64,000 nt of DNA from Bacillota bacterium (GCA_023386955.1 JAEWIS010000053.1:1-64000); one strand, 5' to 3'; shown: positions 16,399 through 25,825, counted from the first letter of the stretch. Translations and numbers: made by a program. The notes: generated by a model from the letters alone, not told the origin.

Positions 16399-18271
16399 TG
16401 GCGCATCCGGCGGCGGTGACCGCTTGCGGTTCGACGCTACCTCCGTTCCGGCACCCGGTGCCAGGCCAGGCGGGGCTTTCCGGATGAATGCACCCAAGGT
16501 GAAGCCCAAGCAGTTCCGTGGCACCATCCGCAGACTGTGGGGGTTTCTCGGCCGGGAGCGGGGGCTGCTGCTCCTGATTCTCGGATTTCTGTTGGCCAGT
16601 TCTCTATTGGGCCTGGCAGGCCCGTATCTTCTAGGGGTGGCTGTCAATGCCATGGACGGCGGTGCCGGGAATGTGGAATTGCGCGTGCTGGAGATGGCGC
16701 TCCTGGGATTGGGGGCGGCTAATCTGTTGGATGCGTGCCTCACCCTCACACAAAGCTGGCTGATGGCCGGTCTTGCCCAGCGGGTGACCGCCAGTCTGCG
16801 GCGGGCCATGTTCGGCAAGCTGCAAAGACTGCCGCTTTCGTTCTTCGATTCCCGGCCTCACGGTGAAGTGATGAGCCGGCTGTCCAATGATATCGACCAG
16901 GTGAGCCAAACCGTATCCCAAACCACCACTCAGCTGATGGCGGGGGTATTGACCATTACCGGGTCCCTTATTATGATGCTGTGGCTCAGTCCGCTGCTTA
17001 CGCTGGCTACTCTGATCACCGTTCCCCTGGTGTATATCCTGGCCAAAAGCATCACCAAGCGCACCGGGCCGTTGTATAAAGCCCAGCAGGCGGAGCTGGG
17101 GAAGCTGAACGGGCTTATGGAGGAGACCATTTCGGGCTTGCAGGTGGTCAAAGCCTTTAACCGGGAGGAACGGACCATCCGGGAATTCGACGAGGTGAAT
17201 GGCAGGCTCTACCATGTGGGGTTAAAGGCGCAAATTTCCACCGGATTTCTGATGCCGCTGCTGAACGTGATCAACAACCTGGGTTTTGTCACCGTTGCGG
17301 TGGTTGGCGGCTTGCTGGCCTTGCGGGGCAGTATCTCAGTGGGAGTCATCGCCAGCTTCATCGGCTACTCCCGGCAGTTCGTCCGGCCGCTGAATGAGAT
17401 GGCCAATGTGTATAACATGCTGCAATCCGGTATTGCCGGGGCGGAGCGGGCCTTCGAGGTGCTGGATGAGGCGGAGGAGCCGGATGATGCTCCGGACGCA
17501 ACGAATATGGATCTGGGGTCGCGGCCGTCCAGCGGGCATGTCGTCTTCGAAAGGGTGAGCTTCGGCTACCGGCCGGAGGCGCCGATTCTTAAAAATGTCA
17601 GCTTCGAGGCTCCAGCGGGGAGCAGCATTGCGCTGGTAGGACCTACGGGGGCGGGTAAAACCACCATCGTCAATCTGCTCACCCGGTTCTATGACACCAC
17701 CTCCGGGGTGATCCGGATTGACGGGCAGGATATCCGCACCTATACCCGGGACAGTCTGCGCTCCGGCTTCGGCATCGTGCTCCAGGATACCTACCTGTTC
17801 GCGGGCTCCATCCGCGATAATATCAAATACGGCCGTCCGGATGCCACGGACGTGGAGATGTTGGAGGCGGCGCGGCTGGCTAATGCCGATGCCTTCATCC
17901 GCCTGATGCCGCGGGGCTATGACAGCGAGCTGGCGGAAAACGGCAGCAACCTGAGCCAGGGACAGCGGCAGCTGCTGGCCATTGCCCGGGTGATGCTGGC
18001 AAAACCCTCCATCCTCATTCTGGATGAAGCCACCAGCAGCATCGATACCCGGACAGAGCTGCATATCCAGGATGCGCTGCTTAAGCTGATGAAGGGGCGC
18101 ACCAGCTTCGTCATCGCCCACCGGTTGAACACCATCCGCGACGCCGATACCATCATGGTTATCGAAAATGGTGAAATCGTAGAACGCGGCAGCCACGAGG
18201 AGCTGCTGCAGGCCCAAGGGCCGTACAGCCGCATGTATGCCAGCTCCTTCGGGCAGCTGGAAACAGGCTGA
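16382..18271 (+). CDS. ABC exporter half-transporter, catalytic subunit
   Basis: About 629 aa. A polar N-terminal tail of about 50 residues precedes six membrane helices, then the nucleotide-binding domain with GPTGAGKTT, Q-loop LQDTYLFAG, signature LSQGQ, Walker B LILDEATS with catalytic Glu, and H-loop IAHRLNTI. It pairs with the overlapping upstream gene: one canonical and one degenerate ATP site. Start ATG 16382 is chosen because it overlaps the partner, has AAAGGAGG upstream, and avoids a long frame running inside the first gene. A terminator follows at 18304. Confidence 0.92.
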   Translation: MSKENNGASGGGDRLRFDATSVPAPGARPGGAFRMNAPKVKPKQFRGTIRRLWGFLGRERGLLLLILGFLLASSLLGLAGPYLLGVAVNAMDGGAGNVELRVLEMALLGLGAANLLDACLTLTQSWLMAGLAQRVTASLRRAMFGKLQRLPLSFFDSRPHGEVMSRLSNDIDQVSQTVSQTTTQLMAGVLTITGSLIMMLWLSPLLTLATLITVPLVYILAKSITKRTGPLYKAQQAELGKLNGLMEETISGLQVVKAFNREERTIREFDEVNGRLYHVGLKAQISTGFLMPLLNVINNLGFVTVAVVGGLLALRGSISVGVIASFIGYSRQFVRPLNEMANVYNMLQSGIAGAERAFEVLDEAEEPDDAPDATNMDLGSRPSSGHVVFERVSFGYRPEAPILKNVSFEAPAGSSIALVGPTGAGKTTIVNLLTRFYDTTSGVIRIDGQDIRTYTRDSLRSGFGIVLQDTYLFAGSIRDNIKYGRPDATDVEMLEAARLANADAFIRLMPRGYDSELAENGSNLSQGQRQLLAIARVMLAKPSILILDEATSSIDTRTELHIQDALLKLMKGRTSFVIAHRLNTIRDADTIMVIENGEIVERGSHEELLQAQGPYSRMYASSFGQLETG

Positions 18272-18303
18272 AGCCGCCCCTGTTTTCTGATAAAAGATGA
18301 AGT

Positions 18304-18332
18304 AAAAGCAGACATTAGATGTCTGCTTTTTT
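18304..18332 (+). terminator. Terminator of the ABC exporter operon
   Basis: AAGCAGACAT/ATGTCTGCTT arms with a 3-nt TAG loop and a T tail, 33 bp after the stop codon. The same GCAGAC core recurs in the twin hairpins at 19871-19941. Confidence 0.92.
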
Positions 18333-18415
18333 GCCTTACCTTCAAAAATGCTTCAAAAATATGGGGAATGAACCGAAAAACTTTATTTAAACCGGATGAG
18401 AAAGGAGATCGGGAA

Positions 18416-18895
18416 ATGTTCCAGTTTGTAAAAGGAAAAAGACCGGGTTATGAAATCACATTACAGGACATAAAACAAATTGAGGAAAATATCAAATGAA
18501 TTTCCTCTGATTCTGGCGGAATTTTATCTGCAATGCAACGGGGCTGCCATGACGAATTATCTGTTGCGAATATGAGGACGATGAATACGAGGAATTTGAG
18601 GATTATGAGGAGTTTCCTTTTGGCGTATGAGATTTTGTTGCATTGCGGCATGGCAGCCTGTCCTTTGAACACAAGGTTGATCAGGACAGGTTGGATGGCT
18701 ACGTGGATGATGACATGTTGCCTATTGCATACGATCCAGGCGGAGATTTTTACTGAAACTGTCCTATGCGGCTTCACAACAATCAAAATGATCATTTTCG
18801 GGGTGTTTTCCGATTTCCAAATGGATATGGATGCATGTAAGCGAGCTGTCCCATCAGGTGATCGAATTTGTCTGTACGTGTATCCGTGAATCGGG
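18416..18895 (+). pseudogene. Decayed SMI1/KNR4 (SUKH) family gene
   Basis: ATG 18416 follows AAAGGAG and opens a frame (MFQFVKGKRPGYEITLQDIK) that stops after 27 codons. The next frames continue the same protein: FPLILAEFYLQCNGAA, then CEYEDDEYEEFEDYEEFPFG, HGSLSFEHKV, LPIAYDPGGDFY and ELSHQVIEFVCTCIRESG. N-G-G-like and (L/I)PIAxDPGG are hallmarks of SUKH proteins, which often act as immunity proteins against toxins. At least three frameshifts and stops separate the pieces, so the gene is dead unless the sequence has errors. No toxin gene is next to it. Base composition is AT-richer than the neighbours. Confidence 0.65.
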
Positions 18896-18900
18896 GTTCC

Positions 18901-19083
18901 AAATGCAAAAGTGCTGTTAATTCCTCCTGCTAACCTGCAAAATGACGCCGTACCTGCAAAAGTGCATCTATTTTTGCTCCTCAAGCCCATTCCGATCCAT
19001 CCTACCTGAAATAACTGCATTTTTGCAGGATGGCCATCCCAATGGCCAGTTGTGTGAAAAATAGATGCGCTTTTGCATTTTGA
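18901..19083. repeat. TGCAAAAGTGCAGTTA-type array (F-F-R-R)
   Basis: Forward modules AATGCAAAAGTGCTGTTA (18903) and CTGCAAAAGTGCATCTAT (18953), then reverse modules ATAACTGCATTTTTGCAG (19012) and ATAGATGCGCTTTTGCAT (19060). Same module and order as the array at 11527-11710, between the SUKH pseudogene and the DUF4362 gene. Confidence 0.85.
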
Positions 19084-19149
19084 GCCCGCCTGGAATGTGA
19101 CATGTTAAATGCCTGGCTTGGCTTCTTGCTCATAGAATATATAAAGTAT

Positions 19150-19794
19150 TTATTTTTGCAATCGTAAGAGGATAATCTCTTTATCATTCGGGAAGGATGC
19201 ACCTTCCAGCCTGTATTCGTACAAGCCATTATCATTCAGTTTTTCGGTAATTGCTTTCCCTGAAGTAATATATTGAACCCGATCACCATATGGGTCTCGG
19301 GAGCTATCGAAATAATAATCGAAACCATCCCCAGTTCTCCTGAGCTCTTGCACAATAGCATCACCTTCAACTGTGAATCGTGTTATCCTGATCCAGGAGT
19401 CCCCATCCTTCTTGTTCAAAAACTCAGACAGTTTTTGGGCATTCATTATATATTGGGCCGAATAAACGATAATATCTTTGTTTTTCTCAGCCATTTCCTT
19501 TGTATATTTTTTCGGGAGGGCACTGAAGGAACTAACGTTTAAGGCAATTTGCTGCGCAGATTCATCATACGTCACCTTCCCGTTCAAATATTCGGTTATG
19601 AACCTGATGGGAACATATGAATGTTCTTTATAATTCAGAATCTCATACTCATTTGGTAATTCTACTGATACACCGTTGATGTTAAAGGTAGAAGGAAACA
19701 GATATGCTTGTATTACATCAGAGGCTTTCGAGACTGCCGGGTATCCGCATAAAGCAGCAACTAGTAAACAAATAAAAAACTTGAAGTGTTTCAT
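19150..19794 (-). CDS. Secreted stalk-domain / DUF4362 protein
   Basis: About 214 aa. A hydrophobic N-terminal signal (FFICLLVAALCGYPAVSKA) is followed by a copper-amine-oxidase-N/stalk-like segment (NGVSVELP, YVPIRFITEYLNGKVTYDE) and a region resembling DUF4362 (AQKLSEFL, IRITRFTVEGDAIVQEL, FDSSRDPYG). No Cys lipobox is at the cleavage region, so secreted or wall-retained rather than a lipoprotein. GAGGGAG lies 9 nt before ATG 19794; a GTG one codon upstream is the alternative start. AT-richer than the surrounding genes. Function unknown. Confidence 0.8.
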   Translation of the reverse strand: MKHFKFFICLLVAALCGYPAVSKASDVIQAYLFPSTFNINGVSVELPNEYEILNYKEHSYVPIRFITEYLNGKVTYDESAQQIALNVSSFSALPKKYTKEMAEKNKDIIVYSAQYIMNAQKLSEFLNKKDGDSWIRITRFTVEGDAIVQELRRTGDGFDYYFDSSRDPYGDRVQYITSGKAITEKLNDNGLYEYRLEGASFPNDKEIILLRLQK

Positions 19795-19870
19795 CACAAT
19801 TGACTCCCTCTCCTAAAGTAAGGAAATTAATAAAGTAAATGTATCATAATCATTGTTAAAAAAGGAATAC

Positions 19871-19941
19871 AAAAAGAGCAGACGTAGATGTCTGCTCTTT
19901 TTGTGATGAAGGAGAGCAGACATCTACGTCTGCTCTTTTTT
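19871..19941. terminator. Twin mirror-image terminator hairpins
   Basis: Two hairpins in tandem: 19875-19898 and 19913-19936 (24 nt each) are exact reverse complements of each other, each with AGAGCAGAC/GTCTGCTCT-type arms and flanking A/T runs. Each has T tails in both orientations. It lies in a non-coding gap upstream of the DUF4362 gene and related to the terminator at 18304-18332. Confidence 0.8.
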
Positions 19942-19987
19942 ATAGTTTTAATACAGCTCAGCCGCGCGAAGCCGATGGACATAAACG

Positions 19988-20122
19988 CCAAATGCAAAAG
20001 TGCATCTATTTTCCGCTTCCCCCAACAAATCCGGCCCACCCCGCTCAAAATAACTGCACTTTTGCAGGATAGCCCCTAAGAAAGGCCAGTTGTGAGTAGA
20101 ATAACTGCACCTTTGCATTTGG
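19988..20122. repeat. TGCAAAAGTGCAGTTA-type array (F-R-R)
   Basis: One forward module AATGCAAAAGTGCATCTA (19990) and two reverse modules, ATAACTGCACTTTTGCAG (20048) and ATAACTGCACCTTTGCAT (20100). Third array of this family in the window; it sits between the twin hairpins and the 3' end of the MacB-like ABC gene. Confidence 0.82.
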
Positions 20123-20173
20123 GCAGTTAAGCGCGGGATGATCATGGCTAAGCATGTGCCCCTCGCCTATCCC

Positions 20174-22570
20174 TTATTCGCTCCGCAGCGCCACAACCGG
20201 GTCCTTCTTCGCCGCGAACTTCGCGGGGATGAAGCCGCCGAGAATGGTCAGGCCGACGCTCAGGATGATCAGGAACAGCGCATGGACGGGATTCAACTGG
20301 GCCACATTGTTCAGATCCGTCGCATTCTTGATGATCATGTTGGTGGGGATAGTCAGCAGATAGGCGATACCGATCCCCAGCAATCCCGATAGGGTTCCGA
20401 TAATCGTGGTCTCCGCATTAAACACCCGGGTAATATCCTTCTTTCGTGCCCCCAAGGCACGCAGGACACCGATTTCCTTGGTCCGCTCCAGCACCGAGAT
20501 ATAGGTGATGATCCCGATCATAATGAGGGATACCACCAGAGAGATGGAGGCGAAGGCCACCAGCACCAACGTGATCCCGTTCATGATGCCGCTGGAGAGA
20601 TTGGTCACCATGGCGGCAAGGTCGGTGTAGATGATCATTTGCTCCGTGGGCTTACCCACATTCCATTGGTCCAAATAGTCCACAATCGCCTCCTTGGTGT
20701 CAAAATCCTTGGGATACAAGGAGATGGAGGCGGGGATAGCTACGGCGCCCAAGGCGGCCAGCGCATCCTCCTTGGAGGTGGCGTCCATCGGATCCGTCAA
20801 GGCGCCGGAACCCATTCCTCCGCCAGGCCCCATGGCAAAGCCTCCGCCGGGGCTAAAATTGAAGCCGGGCACACCGGCAAACACCTTGCCCGAATACACA
20901 TTCATCTTGTCATTGGCTTCCTGCGCCTTTACAATTTCCGAGGACTGGGCCTTGCTGATAAAATCCTGGGCCAGCACATCCGAATAAGCGATCCCTGCGG
21001 ACATGGTGGACATGGGGGAATCCTCCTGCTTGCGGATAATGCCCGAAATCTTCAGTTCCACCGCATTGCCGCTGTTGTACAGATTGCTTAAATCCGAGGT
21101 GTTGCCGTTAATGCGGAACAAATCTCCGGATTTTACATAATAATCGTCGTTGTAGATCAGCTTGAAGGTTTTGCCGAGAACTTGGTCAAACCCAATATTC
21201 TCCGCCTTATAATCTAAACCCAAGGCATCCAGCACCGTCACGTTCATCCGGTTGTATTCATCCACCACCATCACCAGGTCAGTTGGCTTCGCCGGGAAGC
21301 TGCCCGCCAGAAGATCGTAATACGATTCCAGATAGGTGCTGCTGAAGCTTGCCGTTTTGCTGGGGAAGGACATAAAATTGGCGTCAGAGGTGTTAACCGG
21401 TACGGCAGTCTGGCCGTCGCTTCTGAGGATATTCAGGTTAACCTGGCGGCTGTAGGACACACCGTCCAGCAGGGATGCATCTATTTTGTCCAGATAGCTT
21501 AGGTATTCAGGAGTAATGGTATTGTTGTGCAAAATCGTATTGGATGTGGGATCAAACGGGTAAATCTCCGCAGCTTTGGTAAATTCCGTCCGGTTGTTCC
21601 GGTCTTGTGCATGGGCCCCGGGCTGCATAGCCAGATCCAGATTGGCCGCCATTTGGCTGATGGTGACGGGGAAGTTGGACAACGCGCCGGATTCATAGCT
21701 TTTGATTTGTTTGTCGAACCCGTTGGACAGGGACAGAATCAGGGCAATGCCGATAATCCCGATACTGGAGGCAAAAGCGGTGAGCCCGGTTCTCCATTTT
21801 TTCGTGGAGATATTCCGTCCCGACAGATTCAGAGCCGTCCAGTAGCTCATGGCGGTTTTTTTGAGCCGGTAATTGCTTTCGGTTTGTACCTCAACCGCGG
21901 GATTGCTGTCGGAGATCACCTTGCCGTCCTTAAATTGGACCACCCGGTCGGCGTAAGCCTCGGCCAGCTCCGGGTTATGGGTGACCATAATAACCAGCTT
22001 GTCCTTGGCGATTTCCTTGATCAGATCCATAATCTGAGCGCTGGTGGCCGTATCCAGGGCTCCGGTAGGCTCGTCCGCCAGGATGATGTCGGGATCATTG
22101 GCCAATGCCCGGGCGATGGCTACCCGCTGCATCTGGCCCCCTGACAGCTGGCCCGGTTTTTTGTGCATGTGGTCCTTCAAACCAACCTTCTCCAGCACCT
22201 CCACCGCTTTCTGGTGTTTGGCTTGGGCGCTGACACCGCTTAGAGTCATGCCCATCTCCACGTTATCTGTGATGCTGAGATGGGAAATCAGGTTATAGCT
22301 TTGGAAGATAAAGCCCACGCTATTATTGCGGTAAGCATCCCAATCGCTGTCCTTGAAGGATTTGGTGGAGGCGCCGTTAATAATCAGGTCGCCGCTGTCG
22401 TATTGATCCAGGCCGCCCACCAGGTTCAGGCAGGTGGTTTTGCCCGAGCCGCTGGGTCCCAGGATCGCGACAAATTCATTCTTGCGGAAGCTTAGGCTGA
22501 TATTGTCCAGAGCAGTCTGCGTAAACGTGCCAGTGGTATAGCTTTTGGAGATATTCTTAAGCTGCAGCAT
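20174..22570 (-). CDS. MacB-like ABC transporter (fused ATPase-permease)
   Basis: About 798 aa. N-terminal ATPase (Walker [10 protein letters not shown] at ~38-46, signature LSGGQMQR, Walker [11 protein letters not shown]-loop VTHN) is fused to a FtsX/MacB-type permease: one helix near residue 265 ([17 protein letters not shown]), a large extracytoplasmic domain with a Gly/Met/Pro-rich stretch ([15 protein letters not shown]), then three C-terminal helices with the [20 protein letters not shown] loop. Such transporters drive mechanotransmission rather than classical transport, often for antimicrobial peptide export or sensing. It is divergent from an OmpR-type two-component system, its probable regulator. 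It ends beside a module array with no clear terminator. Confidence 0.92.
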   Translation of the reverse strand: MLQLKNISKSYTTGTFTQTALDNISLSFRKNEFVAILGPSGSGKTTCLNLVGGLDQYDSGDLIINGASTKSFKDSDWDAYRNNSVGFIFQSYNLISHLSITDNVEMGMTLSGVSAQAKHQKAVEVLEKVGLKDHMHKKPGQLSGGQMQRVAIARALANDPDIILADEPTGALDTATSAQIMDLIKEIAKDKLVIMVTHNPELAEAYADRVVQFKDGKVISDSNPAVEVQTESNYRLKKTAMSYWTALNLSGRNISTKKWRTGLTAFASSIGIIGIALILSLSNGFDKQIKSYESGALSNFPVTISQMAANLDLAMQPGAHAQDRNNRTEFTKAAEIYPFDPTSNTILHNNTITPEYLSYLDKIDASLLDGVSYSRQVNLNILRSDGQTAVPVNTSDANFMSFPSKTASFSSTYLESYYDLLAGSFPAKPTDLVMVVDEYNRMNVTVLDALGLDYKAENIGFDQVLGKTFKLIYNDDYYVKSGDLFRINGNTSDLSNLYNSGNAVELKISGIIRKQEDSPMSTMSAGIAYSDVLAQDFISKAQSSEIVKAQEANDKMNVYSGKVFAGVPGFNFSPGGGFAMGPGGGMGSGALTDPMDATSKEDALAALGAVAIPASISLYPKDFDTKEAIVDYLDQWNVGKPTEQMIIYTDLAAMVTNLSSGIMNGITLVLVAFASISLVVSLIMIGIITYISVLERTKEIGVLRALGARKKDITRVFNAETTIIGTLSGLLGIGIAYLLTIPTNMIIKNATDLNNVAQLNPVHALFLIILSVGLTILGGFIPAKFAAKKDPVVALRSE

Positions 22571-22620
22571 GTTCTCATCCTCTCTTGTCTCTGCTATGTA
22601 TGTTATGCTATCACAGCAAT

Positions 22621-22639
22621 ATCAACTGAACATCAACTG
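22621..22639. promoter_or_regulatory. Direct-repeat candidate site for the response regulator
   Basis: ATCAACTG occurs at 22621-22628 and again at 22632-22639, 11 bp start to start, the spacing of OmpR-family binding repeats. On the minus strand the repeat overlaps TTGATG, a possible -35 with TGATAG 17 bp on for the ABC gene. Binding by the adjacent regulator is inferred. Confidence 0.5.
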
Positions 22640-22737
22640 GGCGGTAGGCAGTCTCCCGTTCATGTTGGGTTAACATTGATGCGGTATAATGAACGGGCGC
22701 TCTTAAGTCAGGTCTGATTCATCGGCAAGGGCGGACT

Positions 22738-23436
22738 ATGGAAAAGCAGGTGGGACGAGTGAACCGAATTCTTGTGGTGGAAGACAACGAGAAGCTGCTC
22801 CAGCTGATCAGTACAGTGCTGGCCAAACACGGATATGACCCGGTTCAAGCGGGAAACGGCCAGGAGGCATTGGATATTCTGGATAAGCAGCATGTCGATT
22901 TAATCATATCTGATATTATGATGCCCAATTTGGACGGTTTCGAACTGATCAGGAGGCTCCGGGAGGCAGGATACACCCTGCCTGTTCTGACGGTGACCGC
23001 CAAGGACAGCTTTATGGATAAGCAAACGGGCTATTTGGCCGGCACTGATGATTATATGGTCAAACCCATCGACATCAACGAGATGATTCTCCGGGTGGGG
23101 GCGCTTCTGCGGCGGGCCCAAATCGCCAGCGAGCGCAGGCTTACGGTTGGCGGGATCGTACTGGATTACGATTCCTTGACGGTGACTGCAGGCGGGCAAA
23201 CCACCACCCTCCCCCAAAAGGAGTTTCAACTCATGTACAAGCTCTTGGCATACCCCAACAAAATTTTTACACGGCATCAGCTGATGGACGAAATATGGGG
23301 GATGGATTCGGAAACCGAGGCCAGGACAGTGGATGTGCATATTAACCGCCTGAGGGAACGGTTTAAAAGCTATGACGGGTTTGAAATTGTAACCGTCCGC
23401 GGACTCGGCTACAAAGCGGTGAAAACCCATGATTGA
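22738..23436 (+). CDS. OmpR/PhoB-family response regulator
   Basis: About 232 aa: receiver domain with phospho-acceptor Asp59 in DLIISDIMMP, Thr in LTVTAKDS and Lys in VKPID, then a winged-helix C-terminal domain (FQLMYKLLAYPNKIFTR, ARTVDVHINRLRERF, VTVRGLGYK). Start is uncertain between ATG 22738 and GTG 22759, which lies nearer to the usual start of the receiver; both have weak ribosome sites. TATAAT at 22685-22690 is a likely -10 with no good -35, fitting activated expression. The kinase gene overlaps its end. Divergent from the MacB-like transporter. Confidence 0.93.
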   Translation: MEKQVGRVNRILVVEDNEKLLQLISTVLAKHGYDPVQAGNGQEALDILDKQHVDLIISDIMMPNLDGFELIRRLREAGYTLPVLTVTAKDSFMDKQTGYLAGTDDYMVKPIDINEMILRVGALLRRAQIASERRLTVGGIVLDYDSLTVTAGGQTTTLPQKEFQLMYKLLAYPNKIFTRHQLMDEIWGMDSETEARTVDVHINRLRERFKSYDGFEIVTVRGLGYKAVKTHD

Positions 23437-24478
23437 CCGCAGGCAGTCGGGGAATTTATGGGGAACGCTAATCTGGACGGTATTCCTGATTATGCTGGCT
23501 TCGGGCGTTCTGATGGCGCTGTTGACAGGGGTTATCATTCATCTGGGGTTTATAAATTTTAACAGGTTCCATGTACTGTGGTCCATCATCTTCGCAATGG
23601 TGTCCAGTGTGCTCATCGGTACAGGCATTACCGCTATCGTGGGCCGCAAAATTTTGGCGCCGATCACCGATCTGAGCGAAGCGGCCAAGGAGGTAGCCAA
23701 GGGGAACTTCAAGGTGCGGCTGAAGCAGGAACACCACCGGGTGCGGGTGCTGGGGGAGATGGCGGTGAACTTCAACAAGATGGTTCAGGAGCTGAACGGA
23801 ATCGAAACCCTGCGCAATGATTTTACGGCCAATGTCTCCCATGAGTTCAAAACGCCCATTGCTGCTATTGAGGGGTACGCGGCTCTTTTGCAGGATGAGG
23901 ACCTGACTGTGCCGGAGCGGCGGGAATACAGCCGGCTGATCATCGAAAGCACCCGTCAGCTGTCGTCGTTGTCCGCCAATATGCTGAAGCTCTCCAAGCT
24001 GGAGAATCAGGAATTTGTGCTGGAAAAGCATAACTTTGATCTGGACGAGCAAATCCGCCATGCTATCCTTCTCTTGGAGAATCAATGGAGTGAGAAAATG
24101 CTGAATCTGGACATTGCGCTGGACCAGGTGTGGTTTTACGGCAACGAGGATTTGCTGATGCAGGTTTGGCTGAATCTTTTGGGCAATGCCATCAAATTCT
24201 CCGATAACGGGGACGAAATCGCCGTTTATTTAACGGCAGACCCAGCTTCGGTCCATGTCCGGATCGCCGATACGGGCACAGGCATGAGCAGGGAGGTGCT
24301 GGCGCATATCTTCGAGAAGTTCTACCAAGGGGATAAGTCCAGGGCGGGAGAGGGAAACGGCTTGGGGCTGGCTCTGGTGAAGCGGATTATAGATCTGTGC
24401 GGCGGAGAGATTACAGCGGAGAGTGAGCCGGGAAGAGGCTCTGCTTTTACGGTCACGCTTCCTGTAACCAAGATGTGA
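23429..24478 (+). CDS. Sensor histidine kinase
   Basis: About 349 aa, membrane-bound. Two helices near residues 11-36 and 48-70 with a very short external loop, then HAMP, the dimerisation domain with SHEFKTP (phospho-His) and the ATPase domain with N box NLLGNAIKFS, G1 DTGTGM, F box FEKFYQ and G2 GNGLGLAL. The almost absent extracytoplasmic sensor is like intramembrane-sensing kinases that work with ABC transporters in antimicrobial peptide response. Start ATG overlaps the regulator stop by 8 bp. Partner: regulator at 22738; probable target: divergent MacB-like gene. Confidence 0.93.
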   Translation: MIDRRQSGNLWGTLIWTVFLIMLASGVLMALLTGVIIHLGFINFNRFHVLWSIIFAMVSSVLIGTGITAIVGRKILAPITDLSEAAKEVAKGNFKVRLKQEHHRVRVLGEMAVNFNKMVQELNGIETLRNDFTANVSHEFKTPIAAIEGYAALLQDEDLTVPERREYSRLIIESTRQLSSLSANMLKLSKLENQEFVLEKHNFDLDEQIRHAILLLENQWSEKMLNLDIALDQVWFYGNEDLLMQVWLNLLGNAIKFSDNGDEIAVYLTADPASVHVRIADTGTGMSREVLAHIFEKFYQGDKSRAGEGNGLGLALVKRIIDLCGGEITAESEPGRGSAFTVTLPVTKM

Positions 24479-24495
24479 GGGGCATAAAAAAATTA

Positions 24496-24713
24496 GGCTG
24501 TCCAAAAAGTTCGTTGAGGTGAATAAATATTCGGCAGAAAGGACCGGGAGGAAAAGGGTGGCTTGAGGGCGAGTTTTTTGGCCGCTTTTTACCTCTAAAT
24601 CTAATCAAAAGAAAGCGGACAAAACGTGTTTGAAGCTTCCATGACAGCCTTTTCCCGGAAGGGAGTGTATCTTGCCGAATATGTATTGATCCAATTAGAC
24701 TTTATGGACAGCC
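24496..24713. mobile_element. MITE-like element with terminal inverted repeats
   Basis: GGCTGTCCAAAAAGT at 24496-24510 and its imperfect inverse ACTTTATGGACAGCC at 24699-24713 (14/15 matching) bound a 218-bp non-coding segment. The ends look like insertion-sequence termini of the GGCTGTCC type. No transposase frame is inside and no clear target duplication is visible, so it is either a MITE or an internally deleted insertion sequence. Confidence 0.55.
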
Positions 24714-24733
24714 CAGTTGTGTTATGAGCCGGA

Positions 24734-25702
24734 TTACAACCTGACAGGCAGCCCTGTTTTGGCGGATTCGACAGCTGCGATGGCCACCTGTTGGGATTTC
24801 CACGCATCCTCGTAGCAGGAGAGAATACCGGAAGCATCCCCCGTGCGCAGAGCATGAATGAAGGCGGCATTTTCAGCCTGATAAGGGTCGTTTTGGTTCT
24901 GGAATTCAGTGGTTTGCCCTTGCCGGATTTCCTTCAGGCCTTTGCCGTGGAGCTCCAGCACACCCGTGTCGGTGTAAATATGCAGTCCAGTGGTATGGCT
25001 TACCGGCAGCATACAGGTGTTGGAGATGTTGGCCACGGCACCGGAGGCCAGCTTCAGGGTCACGGTGCCTACATCCGGCACGGTTACTCCCTCCTCTGTC
25101 ACATGCTTATGCCGCAGGGCAAAGGAAGCGTACACCTCCGTCACCTCCCCCAAGGTATACCGGAGCAGGTCCACGATATGGGTGGTCTGCTCCACAAACT
25201 GCCCGCCGGAGCCGTTCTCCATCCGCCACCAGTACACACCCGGCATACCGCCCATCCAATAGCCCAAGGCCATTCCGGCAGTTTGCTCCTCCAGCAGCCG
25301 GCGCACCCGGGCGGTTCCATCCGTATAGCGGAAGTGGTAGCCGACAGAGGTGATCAGCCCTTTGGTGTTCACCGCCTCCAAGATCTCCGTAGGGGTTTCC
25401 AGATTGGCGGCAAGAGGCTTTTCCACAAAAAAAGGAATGCCCCGTTCCGCCAGAGCCAATTCGATCCTGCCGTGGGCAAAGGGAGGAACGCATATGTACG
25501 CGGCATCCAATTTGACGGATTCGAGCATCTGCTCCACCGCGGCGAATGCGGCGGCGCCGGGGAATTTGGCTGCGAAGCGCTGGGCTTTCTCCAGGGAAGA
25601 GCCGCAGACGGCGCTGATGGTGACATCCTCCATAGCGGCAAGCATGGCGGCGTGTTTCTCGGCGAACCAGCCGGTTCCGAATATTCCAATGTGCAGAGTC
25701 AT
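24734..25702 (-). CDS. Gfo/Idh/MocA-family NAD(P)-dependent oxidoreductase
   Basis: About 322 aa. N-terminal Rossmann fold (IGIFGTGWFAEKHAAML), family motif VEKPLAAN with the conserved Lys, and the GYHFRYTDG segment followed by the C-terminal beta-sheet domain. Such enzymes oxidise or reduce sugars and inositols. ATG 25702 has AGGAGG 5 nt upstream; the longer upstream frame is not used. A TGTTATAAT extended -10 and a cre-like site lie in its 5' region, so catabolite control is plausible. Substrate unknown. Confidence 0.92.
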   Translation of the reverse strand: MTLHIGIFGTGWFAEKHAAMLAAMEDVTISAVCGSSLEKAQRFAAKFPGAAAFAAVEQMLESVKLDAAYICVPPFAHGRIELALAERGIPFFVEKPLAANLETPTEILEAVNTKGLITSVGYHFRYTDGTARVRRLLEEQTAGMALGYWMGGMPGVYWWRMENGSGGQFVEQTTHIVDLLRYTLGEVTEVYASFALRHKHVTEEGVTVPDVGTVTLKLASGAVANISNTCMLPVSHTTGLHIYTDTGVLELHGKGLKEIRQGQTTEFQNQNDPYQAENAAFIHALRTGDASGILSCYEDAWKSQQVAIAAVESAKTGLPVRL

Positions 25703-25727
25703 AAATCCTCCTGTAAAAACGAATTTG

Positions 25728-25762
25728 GTAAGCGCTTGCTGGTTTGCATTTGGTCCATTATA
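25728..25762 (-). promoter_or_regulatory. Extended -10 promoter and cre-like site before the oxidoreductase
   Basis: Minus strand TATAAT at 25762-25757 preceded by TGT (extended -10). Downstream, GGTAAGCGCTTGCT at 25728-25741 resembles the CcpA cre consensus TGNAANCGNWNNCA except at the ends. A site between promoter and gene would act as a roadblock in the presence of preferred sugars. Confidence 0.5.
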
Positions 25763-25825
25763 ACACATTCTTCTAAGGGTTGTGGGGTTGTCCTTGACTT
25801 GTTTTGTAGAGTCATGTCACATAGA

